This document shows positions 43,413 through 50,885 of a DNA stretch of 64,000 nucleotides, in pieces. The notes under the pieces were generated by a model. The model worked only from the letters and a program-made list of their open reading frames with translations, was not told the DNA's origin and did no database searches. This stretch comes from an uncultured Lachnospiraceae bacterium. Lineage in GTDB: Bacteria > Bacillota > Clostridia > Lachnospirales > Lachnospiraceae. The stretch spans positions 62,001-126,000 of the forward strand of contig CAKRJH010000004.1 of assembly GCA_934351255.1 (NCBI GenBank), read 5' to 3'. The position numbers were made by a program, and so were the translations under genes. The stretch's first letter is position 1. Every line of letters starts with the position of its first letter.

Positions 43413-45177
43413 TAAGGCTTCCGGATCGATCAGTATTTTCCTGGCCTTCCTGTTTATGCTGATGCTCTCCCTGATCCTGGTCTCTTTTGACAGTGCCAGG
43501 TACTTTGCCTCGGAAGGATATGTGACTGCTGTTGCTCAAAGCGCTGCTATGACGGCATTTGGCGACTACAATAAAGAACTGTATGAGGAGTATGGCCTTT
43601 ATGGGTACGGAGGATTCAATGGAATGGGCATTTTGGATCTTCAGGAACAGATCTGCGATACGATGCAGTTTAACTTACAGGAGGAGCCGGAAAAGGCGAT
43701 TGCACATTATATCCGGTTATGGAATATATCCGGCGTGGATGTATCGGGACTGGAAGGGGAAAGTCTGACCCAGGAAGAGGTATTCTGGGAGCAGATCAAT
43801 CAGTGGTGGAAGGCCAATGTGATGCAGAATGCGGCCGAAAAATTGAAAAATATATCTTCCGGAGTCTCACGGGATGAATTGAACCGCCGGCTGCGCGAAG
43901 GCCGTCAGGCGGAACAGGAAGGCCAGCGTAATCAGGAGCAGGAGGCATCCGGTTCGAGTGGATCAGCCGGAAGTTCAGGCAGTGGATTGGCCGGGAACTC
44001 AGGCAGTGGATCGGATCGGGGTTCGGCCAACGATTCAGACAATGGTGCCGGCGGTAACACGACGGATGACGAGGCTGCAAAAGAGCGCGCAAAGGCCCGC
44101 AAGGAGGCTAAAAAGAAACTCAGGGAGGATGAGGCCGGAGGCAATCCGATTTCGTTTATCAGGGAATTGTTGGGAAAGGGCGTATTGTCGCTGGTGTGTG
44201 ATACGGGAAGTCTTTCCGAAGAAATCATAGAAAGCAGAGAGATTTCCGGAGAGGAGGGCAATCAGAGACAGGGTGATGGGGTGGAAAGTGATACAACGGC
44301 CCAGGAAAATGATGGTGAGGCTGCCGCAGAGAAAACGGCAGGAGCCACAGGGACGGGCGCGGAGCAGGAAGATACCACAGGTGCGGAAGTTCTGGAAAAG
44401 GTGCTGGGAAAGGGCGGGAGCACTGGCAGCACAGAGGTTCCGGTTTCCGGCCGGAGGGCAAAGTTTGCAGCGTACAGCCACAGCCGGCTATCGTCCTATG
44501 TGGAACCGGGAAATCAGAGGGATCGGTACCAGCAGGAATATCTGATCGCGGGAAAAGACAAGGAATCTGAAAATCTGGCAGGGGTTGTTTCAAGACTGCT
44601 GCTGGTGCGCACCCTGATCAATTACGCATATGTGTCGGCAGATCCTGCGCTTCAGGAGAAGAGTATGGCTACGGCAGCTATTATCGCGGCGTTGTTTCTG
44701 TCCGAGGAACTTGCAGGAGCATTGCAGCAAACGATTCTGATCGTGCTTTCTCTGGAGGAGGCCTGTGTGGACATCTGTGCACTATTGCAGGGGAGACGGG
44801 TGCCACTGGTCAAAAATAAAACAAATTTCCGGATGAACTATGGAGATATCTGCAGGGGTTCCAGACATTTATTTGAGGAAAAAGCGACAGTGTATGCAAA
44901 GGACAGTCAGGAACTTCTGGGGACACATGTTGGCAGGGAATATAACTACAGCCAGTATCTTTTTGTCATGACCGTGATGATTCCGGCAGAAACGTTGCAG
45001 TCCCGCTGTCTCGATGTGATACAGGATGATCTGAGAAAACGGATAAATCAGAGTTTTACGATGGATACTGTATTAGCGCGGGTCCGGGGAACTGCCGGAT
45101 ACGAGATGTCATATGTCAATCCGTTTCGGCGGGGCGGTTCTATGAAAAGAGCGATTCATATGGAGTATGGATATTAA
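43396..45177 (+). CDS. TadE/G-like pseudopilin-associated protein (DUF5702-like)
   Basis: 593 aa, one N-terminal membrane segment (~11-32, ISIFLAFLFMLMLSLILV) and a long extracytoplasmic part. Residues ~160-245 are low complexity, rich in Gly/Ser/Glu/Lys. It shares the SARYFASEGYVTAVAQSAAMTAFGDYNKELYEEYGLYGY pattern of Tad-locus proteins annotated DUF5702 in Clostridia. ATG 43396 is taken (GTG 43393 is next to it); GAGG lies 9 bases upstream. It probably forms a minor pilus or assembly component. Confidence 0.78.
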   Translation: MILSCDKASGSISIFLAFLFMLMLSLILVSFDSARYFASEGYVTAVAQSAAMTAFGDYNKELYEEYGLYGYGGFNGMGILDLQEQICDTMQFNLQEEPEKAIAHYIRLWNISGVDVSGLEGESLTQEEVFWEQINQWWKANVMQNAAEKLKNISSGVSRDELNRRLREGRQAEQEGQRNQEQEASGSSGSAGSSGSGLAGNSGSGSDRGSANDSDNGAGGNTTDDEAAKERAKARKEAKKKLREDEAGGNPISFIRELLGKGVLSLVCDTGSLSEEIIESREISGEEGNQRQGDGVESDTTAQENDGEAAAEKTAGATGTGAEQEDTTGAEVLEKVLGKGGSTGSTEVPVSGRRAKFAAYSHSRLSSYVEPGNQRDRYQQEYLIAGKDKESENLAGVVSRLLLVRTLINYAYVSADPALQEKSMATAAIIAALFLSEELAGALQQTILIVLSLEEACVDICALLQGRRVPLVKNKTNFRMNYGDICRGSRHLFEEKATVYAKDSQELLGTHVGREYNYSQYLFVMTVMIPAETLQSRCLDVIQDDLRKRINQSFTMDTVLARVRGTAGYEMSYVNPFRRGGSMKRAIHMEYGY

Positions 45178-45193
45178 CGAAGGGATGACTGGT

Positions 45194-46051
45194 ATGAAAA
45201 ATGGAAATAACCCCGGAGATTGCCTGACTGTTCAGACGGAGATGGGAGAAAAGCGGGATGCCCTTTATAACGGGAACAGAGATAATGATATGATGCGTAT
45301 GAGCGGTATGAGAGCAGCTTCCCCAAGCGGCTTATGTTCCGGTGATAGGGGGTGTCCCTCTTTGCTTCCGTGTCCGGGAATCCGAGGGTCGATGACTGTC
45401 GAAGCGGCATTTGCGGTACCGGTCTTTTTTCTGGCGCTGCTTGCGGTCTGCTGGATCCTGCCATTGTTATCGGTCAGATTGCAGAATACCTCGCTGCTGA
45501 TGAATGCCACGGTCAATTATGAAACATATGGAACCAAATTATCCTCAATTGCCGGATTTCTGAAGTCGGGAACTGTGATTTTGTGGGATGAACAGGAGAC
45601 TCCTTTCTGTTATATAAAGGTGTCGCAAAAACTGCCGTTTGGGGGCATGCGGCTGCGGATATATCAGCAGATGCAGTGTTCGAGGTATGAGGGGGTAAGC
45701 ATGGCATCGCAAAGCAGTGGGACGGGCTGGGTGTATCTGGCGGAACGAGCATCTGTGTATCATGAGGATGTCATGTGCAGCTATCTGAAGCCAACGATAC
45801 TGAGTTATACTCCCACACAGGCACAGGAGCAGAGAAATCGTTCCGGAGAAAAATATTATGCGTGTGAGGGATGTTGCAAAGGGGGAGAGAGTCCGGCAGC
45901 AGGGGTGGTCTATCTGAGTCCTTACGGGAATAGGTATCATGCTACAAGGGACTGTCCGAAATTAAAGCGGAATGTGCGCAGGGTACGCAGGGAAGAAGTG
46001 GGAAACCTGCCGCCTTGCAGCAAGTGTGGGAGAGAAAGGAGCGAGGAATAA
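45194..46051 (+). CDS. TadE-like pseudopilin with C-terminal cysteine motif
   Basis: 285 aa. A hydrophilic leader (~1-65) is followed by GSMTVEAAFAVPVFFLALLAV, the class III pseudopilin motif with Glu at +5 and a hydrophobic helix. The C-terminal ~45 residues carry YHATRDCPKLKR and PPCSKCG, a C-x(n)-CxxC zinc-ribbon-like arrangement also seen at the ends of unrelated surface and DNA-processing proteins. ATG 45194 has AAGGG 9 bases upstream; ATG 45167 and 45185 are too close to their sites. Inferred to be a minor pilin processed by one of the two A24 peptidases. Confidence 0.78.
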   Translation: MKNGNNPGDCLTVQTEMGEKRDALYNGNRDNDMMRMSGMRAASPSGLCSGDRGCPSLLPCPGIRGSMTVEAAFAVPVFFLALLAVCWILPLLSVRLQNTSLLMNATVNYETYGTKLSSIAGFLKSGTVILWDEQETPFCYIKVSQKLPFGGMRLRIYQQMQCSRYEGVSMASQSSGTGWVYLAERASVYHEDVMCSYLKPTILSYTPTQAQEQRNRSGEKYYACEGCCKGGESPAAGVVYLSPYGNRYHATRDCPKLKRNVRRVRREEVGNLPPCSKCGRERSEE

Positions 46052-46052
46052 T

Positions 46053-46505
46053 ATGTGGGGAGAACAGGCGTGGATCTGGACTTTGTTGGGTGTTTTGCTG
46101 TTTGTAAATGCTGTCAGTGATATACGGAGAAAACAGGTTTGTCTTCTGCTGATGATCTGGCCGGTACCTGTATTTTGCTATCTTGAGTACCGCTGCGGTC
46201 AGGGATGGAGAGAAAATTTTGTCTTGAGTCTGTTTGTGATCGTGCTGCTTCTGGGATTGCGATATGTCACGGGAAACCAGATTGGGGCAGGAGATGCGAT
46301 CATGCTGGGAGTAACCAATCTTGCACTGGGATTCTGGTACAACTGTATGCTGCTTATCCTTAGTCTTGCGTTGGCCTGCGTCTGGGGAGGCATACTTTTG
46401 GCTTTTCGGAAAGCCGGAAAGCGAACGGAGATACCATTTGTTCCCTGCATGTTTCTGGGATATCTACTGGTATTGATGGAGGTGGGAGAACGTGTATTTG
46501 TCTAA
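46053..46505 (+). CDS. Second A24 prepilin peptidase-like protein
   Basis: 150 aa, four to five membrane helices. The first Asp is in NAVSDIRRKQV and the second in the GxGD motif QIGAGDAIML, so both catalytic residues are present. ATG 46053 follows AAAGGAG. It overlaps the next TadE-like gene by 14 bases. Two complete A24 peptidases in one Tad locus suggests that they split the work between Flp pilin and TadE-like pseudopilins. Confidence 0.85.
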   Translation: MWGEQAWIWTLLGVLLFVNAVSDIRRKQVCLLLMIWPVPVFCYLEYRCGQGWRENFVLSLFVIVLLLGLRYVTGNQIGAGDAIMLGVTNLALGFWYNCMLLILSLALACVWGGILLAFRKAGKRTEIPFVPCMFLGYLLVLMEVGERVFV

Positions 46506-47016
46506 AAGAAGAGGAATGCGTCGGGTTCCGGAGATGCAACGCATTCGAGTAATATGTCAGATTCGGAAAAGGTACCGGATGCATGGTATGTGGCTGGATG
46601 GGGGTTTTACCGTCGAAGCGTCACTGATCCTGCCGTTTGTACTGCTGCTGTTGTTTGGTCTGATGGGGCTTTTGTTTAGTCTCAGAGATCAGGTGATTGT
46701 TCGTGGGGAAGTTCTGCGCATCTGTGCCCGGGGACTGCAGGACGGTCAGGCTGGTCTCAACGATCGGGAAAACCAGAATGCACAGGGAAGCGTGAGGACA
46801 TTGTCAGAACAGTTTGAGGACAGTCTGCGCAAAAGGATGTGGAGGCTGCAGGTAGAACAGGGAACGGTGAACGTCCGATCCAGAAAAGTAACCGTAACGG
46901 TGAGGCTTGGGAGGCATGGGAAGCAGTACAGTCACAGAATGTCCCTTGGCCGGAGAAAGCCGTCCACCGTGCGCCGATATATTGGAGGTGAGGGGGAACA
47001 CCGGGATGATTCTTGA
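46492..47016 (+). CDS. TadE-like pseudopilin
   Basis: 174 aa. A basic N-terminus (~1-35) precedes DGGFTVEASLILPFVLLLLFG, a class III prepilin motif with Glu at +5 and a hydrophobic helix. The C-terminal region is basic and beta-rich. It starts at GTG 46492 behind GGAGGTGGGAG, overlapping the peptidase gene by 14 bases; the end overlaps the FHA gene by 11 bases. Probably a minor component of the Tad pilus. Confidence 0.8.
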   Translation: MYLSKRRGMRRVPEMQRIRVICQIRKRYRMHGMWLDGGFTVEASLILPFVLLLLFGLMGLLFSLRDQVIVRGEVLRICARGLQDGQAGLNDRENQNAQGSVRTLSEQFEDSLRKRMWRLQVEQGTVNVRSRKVTVTVRLGRHGKQYSHRMSLGRRKPSTVRRYIGGEGEHRDDS

Positions 47017-47884
47017 GGGATTTCCAAAGATCAGGACAACACAGGAACTGGAGGAACGCACGGATATACAGATGCTTCTTCATAACAACATACCCGGTGT
47101 GATGAAACTGCGGTGCATGCACATCAATAATGAGAGTGAATATTGCTTTGAGGACTCGGACTGTGTCACGCTGGAAGTGTTGTTTGATCGGCATCTTGCT
47201 CCCTGGGCGCAGTTGCAGAAGATATTGACAGGGATTGCGGATGTGCTGGAGCATGCGGGGGAATATCTGTTGTCTGGACAGCATTTTGTCCTGAAACCGG
47301 AGTACATCTTTTGGGACAGTGTCCGCGAAAATGTCAGGATGGTCTATTGGCCGGAATATAATTTTGCACAAAAAGAGCAGGAGAAAAAACTGGCTGAATA
47401 TATTCTGGAACACGCCGATCATAGTGTCCGAAAAGATGTACAGGATGTGTATAATTTTTTTGAAAATGTGGATAAAATGGGGCTTTGCGCGGCGGCTCGT
47501 GCTATAAAACCGGTGGAAAACAATGGTTTATCCACAAAATTACCCACATATCCCCTAAAAAAAGCGAATATATGTCTTGTTCTATTAAACGGACAGGGTG
47601 AAAATTGGGACACCACATATGAACTTCCGGAAGGCGAGTCATCTGTGGGGAGAGCATCCGGAAATGATCTGTGTCTGCCGTGGGAGCGGATCAGCCGGTT
47701 TCATGCAACACTGGTGAGGGAAGACCATCATGTTCAGGTGACAGATCTTGACAGCACCAACGGAACCACCGTAAATGGCAAAAAAATATCTGCAAACCAG
47801 CCTGTCTCCTGTAAACCGGGAGATCAGATCGGATTTGCAGATAAAATTTTTGAAGTTACCACACAGGGGCATATTCGGGATTAA
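47006..47884 (+). CDS. FHA-domain protein (DUF6382-like N-terminus)
   Basis: Cytosolic protein of 292 aa. The N-terminal ~170 residues (TLEVLFDRHLAPWAQLQKIL and FVLKPEYIFWD) resemble DUF6382. The C-terminal FHA domain (~205-285) has the phosphothreonine-binding set SSVGRASGNDL, ISRFHATL and DLDSTNGTTVNG. ATG 47006 has GAGGGGG 9 bases upstream. It is the last gene of the Tad operon, so it probably links the pilus to Ser/Thr kinase signalling. The stop overlaps the stop of the convergent GH31 gene by 3-4 bases, with no terminator in between. Confidence 0.85.
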   Translation: MILEGFPKIRTTQELEERTDIQMLLHNNIPGVMKLRCMHINNESEYCFEDSDCVTLEVLFDRHLAPWAQLQKILTGIADVLEHAGEYLLSGQHFVLKPEYIFWDSVRENVRMVYWPEYNFAQKEQEKKLAEYILEHADHSVRKDVQDVYNFFENVDKMGLCAAARAIKPVENNGLSTKLPTYPLKKANICLVLLNGQGENWDTTYELPEGESSVGRASGNDLCLPWERISRFHATLVREDHHVQVTDLDSTNGTTVNGKKISANQPVSCKPGDQIGFADKIFEVTTQGHIRD

Positions 47885-50142
47885 TGCTGTTCCACGCGAA
47901 CCGCAAGTGGCATGTCTTTATAGCCGTCATGGATGGTGGTTGTCACCAGATTGCCGTTTACGACCTGATAGGTGAACAGATTGTAGGAGCCGGTCTCATA
48001 ATCAAAATCAACACCGTTATCCTGGTAATGTGTGTAGGGGCGTGAATCTGTGCTCTCTGTCTCAGGATAGTAAAGCAGGATCAGATCCTGCAGTCCGTGT
48101 TCCGGAATGTGATCTACCGGAGGCCATACCGGGATCAGAGAACCGGCACGGACATAGATCGGACAGGTGTCCAGAGGTGCTTCGCGCAGGATATACCGTC
48201 CTCCCTCAATACGTTCCCCGGTCCAGTAGTCGATCCAGAGGCCCTTTGGAAGATAGATGATGCGGGCGCGTGCCCCCTGATCGGTCACCGGAGCGACCAG
48301 CAGGGAATCGCCAACCATATATTCATCGTTGCATTGACGCAGTGCCGGGTCATTCTGGTCATACATCAGAAGGGGGCGCAGGATTGGCACGCCTGTCTGA
48401 CTACAGTTGTAGAACAAATCATACAGGTAAGGCAGGAAGCGATAGTGAAGCTGAATGTATTTGCGGTTGATATCCAGCGTCTCCTGATCAAATTGCCATG
48501 GTTCTTGCAGTCTGGAATATTTGGCACAGTGATTGCGGAACAGAGGGGAGAAGCAGCTTGCTTCCACCCAGCGGCACAGCAGCTCCGGGGTGGTGTTTTC
48601 GCCGAAACCGCCTATGTCGGTGCCCACGATTGGCATACCGGAGAGTCCCAGATTGAGAAGCTGCGGAATAGACATCTTCAGGTGAGACCACAGGCTCTGA
48701 TTGTCACCGGTCCAAGCTGTCGAGTATTTCTGGGTTCCGCTGTAGCATGCGCGGGTGATAACGAACGGTCGGCGGCCATCCTGCTTTTTGAGGCCTTCAT
48801 AGGTTGCCTTGGCCATAAGGTGTCCATAGACATTGTGAACTTCCTTATGCAGGCGTGGATGGTTGTCCCCCGGAAATACCACATCATCCGGGAGCGGACC
48901 GTTAAAACTGGCGGGTTCGTTCATGTCGTTCCAGATACCGCGGATTCCGTTTTCTACCTGAAAACGGGTGAGCCCACCCCACCAGTCCCTGACGGTCTGT
49001 GAGGTAAAGTCAGGAAAGACGGAATCTCCCGGCCAGACAACATTCTGGTAGATCTCACCGTGGGAATCCAGTGCGAAGTAATTATTTTTGACACCATCGT
49101 CATAGACGGAATAGCCTTCTTCCACCTTGGTGCCCGGGTCGATGATCGTAACCAGTTTGATACCCATTCGCGCCAGCTCGTCCGAGAGTTTTTTCAGATC
49201 CGGGAACCGGGAGGTATCTTTGGTAAATACCTTGTAATTGTCCATGTAATCGATATCCATGTGGATCACATCGCATGGAATGTCGTGATTGCGGAAGGAT
49301 CTGGCCAGATCAAGAACCTCCTGCTGGGAAGAATATCCCCAGCGGGACTGATGATACCCCAGAGTCCAGAGCTGTGGCAGAGGAGGGCGTCCGGTGAGCC
49401 AGGTGTACTGCTCCAGGACGTTCTGCAGATCCGGTCCGTATAAAAAGTACAGATCGAGATAACCGTCTGTAGCGCTGATCGAGTAATACTCTGTCGATTC
49501 GCAGCCCATATCAAAATAGGTCTTATAATGGTTGTCCAGGAAAAGACCGAATGCACATCCCTCCCTCAGTGTGATAAAGAAAGGAATGGACTGATAGAGA
49601 GCCTCAAACGTGCGGTTTTCTACGTGTGGATCTGGGTTGTCTGTGTTCCACATCGTATAGCAATAGCCCTTTTTGTCGAGGAATCCGGTCTTTTCGCCGA
49701 GACCGTAGAAGGACTCATCGCCAAAGAGACGGTGGTGGAGAGTGAATTTGCAGGAATCATCCTGCCCATGCACGGTATGTCCTTCCTGGATCATCAGTTC
49801 CAGTTCTTCCGGGCTGATCTGTTCAGGAGAAAAGACCGGGCCGGTATATTCTTCCAGAAGAGGAGCCCCTTCCGGTGTAGTGATCGTCAGATGCTGCTCC
49901 TCATCAAAAAGGATGCGAAGCGTCGATGTCCGGAAGATGGTCTGACCGGAATGGTCTGCTGACACGGATTCCGGTTCCCAGATACCGTCCACCGGCAGAG
50001 GAGTTTCCACTGCGAAGGATGGACTGGAAGATGGCCGATTGTGGATGCGGACGACATTGTCGCTCCATTTTTCTATATATAAAGGGGAAGAATCCCCAAG
50101 CTGCTTCTCAAACTTTGGAGAAAAGAGTATTGCCTGTTTCAT
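47881..50142 (-). CDS. GH31 alpha-glucosidase
   Basis: Cytosolic glycoside hydrolase of 753 aa (no signal peptide). An N-terminal GH31_N beta domain (~20-215) precedes the TIM barrel with DIDYMDNYKVF, the nucleophile D406 in GIWNDMNEPASF and the acid/base D480 in WTGDNQSLW; C-terminal beta domains follow. It releases glucose from alpha-linked oligosaccharides, fitting with the nearby glycogen phosphorylase. ATG 50142 follows AAAGGAGCG; an upstream ATG (50163) was rejected. It is convergent with the Tad operon. Confidence 0.95.
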   Translation of the reverse strand: MKQAILFSPKFEKQLGDSSPLYIEKWSDNVVRIHNRPSSSPSFAVETPLPVDGIWEPESVSADHSGQTIFRTSTLRILFDEEQHLTITTPEGAPLLEEYTGPVFSPEQISPEELELMIQEGHTVHGQDDSCKFTLHHRLFGDESFYGLGEKTGFLDKKGYCYTMWNTDNPDPHVENRTFEALYQSIPFFITLREGCAFGLFLDNHYKTYFDMGCESTEYYSISATDGYLDLYFLYGPDLQNVLEQYTWLTGRPPLPQLWTLGYHQSRWGYSSQQEVLDLARSFRNHDIPCDVIHMDIDYMDNYKVFTKDTSRFPDLKKLSDELARMGIKLVTIIDPGTKVEEGYSVYDDGVKNNYFALDSHGEIYQNVVWPGDSVFPDFTSQTVRDWWGGLTRFQVENGIRGIWNDMNEPASFNGPLPDDVVFPGDNHPRLHKEVHNVYGHLMAKATYEGLKKQDGRRPFVITRACYSGTQKYSTAWTGDNQSLWSHLKMSIPQLLNLGLSGMPIVGTDIGGFGENTTPELLCRWVEASCFSPLFRNHCAKYSRLQEPWQFDQETLDINRKYIQLHYRFLPYLYDLFYNCSQTGVPILRPLLMYDQNDPALRQCNDEYMVGDSLLVAPVTDQGARARIIYLPKGLWIDYWTGERIEGGRYILREAPLDTCPIYVRAGSLIPVWPPVDHIPEHGLQDLILLYYPETESTDSRPYTHYQDNGVDFDYETGSYNLFTYQVVNGNLVTTTIHDGYKDMPLAVRVEQH

Positions 50143-50216
50143 AAAAATGCGCTCCTTTATCAAATGGTATGCTGTCTGTTTAGATTTTACGGCAGAGCGC
50201 GGGACGGAACAAGTGC

Positions 50217-50687
50217 CTATTTCTCATAAAAAGAGACGTTTTTATCCATTTCCTCCGTTTTCAGGACAACATAGGGATAACTTTGGTGAGATCCCTCCTG
50301 TGGCTGCTTCGGACCGATCAGCTTGGTTGCGAGCACAATGTCTTCCGCGGAGAGGTAAAGGGATTTGACGGAGATGCTGTATCCGCCGGTAGGCTGTTTG
50401 CCGTATCCCTTGATGATGTAGAGAAAATTGCCATCGTTGTATGTAAGATTGAAGTTTGCCTGTTTTCTTTCACGGATCAGTTCCTGCAGATTATCCGGGA
50501 TGTCTGTGCCACTGACCATGGTGAAATCAAGGTCTTTCACCTTTTTGGGCTGTTCCTCTTTCTGACAGGCTGTGAAAGCCAGGAGAAATGAGAACAACAG
50601 ACACAGAATCGCTGCAAAATGTGAGAAATTTATTTTTTTGGTGAAATTGACAGAAAATAAAGGGGTTTTGCGGGTAAATGACGACAT
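50217..50687 (-). CDS. Lipoprotein with PrcB-like C-terminal domain
   Basis: 156 aa. The N-terminal region carries a hydrophobic helix ending in the lipobox-like FTAC (~residues 36-39), so a probable lipoprotein. The C-terminal ~75 residues (FLYIIKGYGKQPTGGYSI, PYVVLKTE) match the PrcB_C domain, named after a protease-complex subunit of Treponema. ATG 50687 has GGAGG 9 bases upstream; the longer frame up to 50789 is not preferred. Its function here is unknown. It lies 74 bases upstream of the GH31 gene on the same strand. Confidence 0.75.
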   Translation of the reverse strand: MSSFTRKTPLFSVNFTKKINFSHFAAILCLLFSFLLAFTACQKEEQPKKVKDLDFTMVSGTDIPDNLQELIRERKQANFNLTYNDGNFLYIIKGYGKQPTGGYSISVKSLYLSAEDIVLATKLIGPKQPQEGSHQSYPYVVLKTEEMDKNVSFYEK

Positions 50688-50798
50688 TAATAACGACCTC
50701 CTGCGCATTCCTGCGTGTTTTTTATCATACTGATACTCAAAACTATGCGAGAATAACAGAAAATATGTGTAGAATTTGACCTTAAACAACGCTTGTTC

Positions 50799-50826
50799 GT
50801 TGATTTTTTGGACAGTTTAGTATAAT
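50799..50826 (+). promoter_or_regulatory. Candidate promoter of glgP
   Basis: A clear TATAAT (50821-50826) with GTTGAT 16 bases upstream (50799-50804). GAAGGAGGAAA precedes the ATG at 50886. Confidence 0.55.
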
Positions 50827-50885
50827 ATTAAACTTGTGAAATCGTAAGTAGTGGTAAGGAATATAATGAAGGAGGAAACCCGTAA

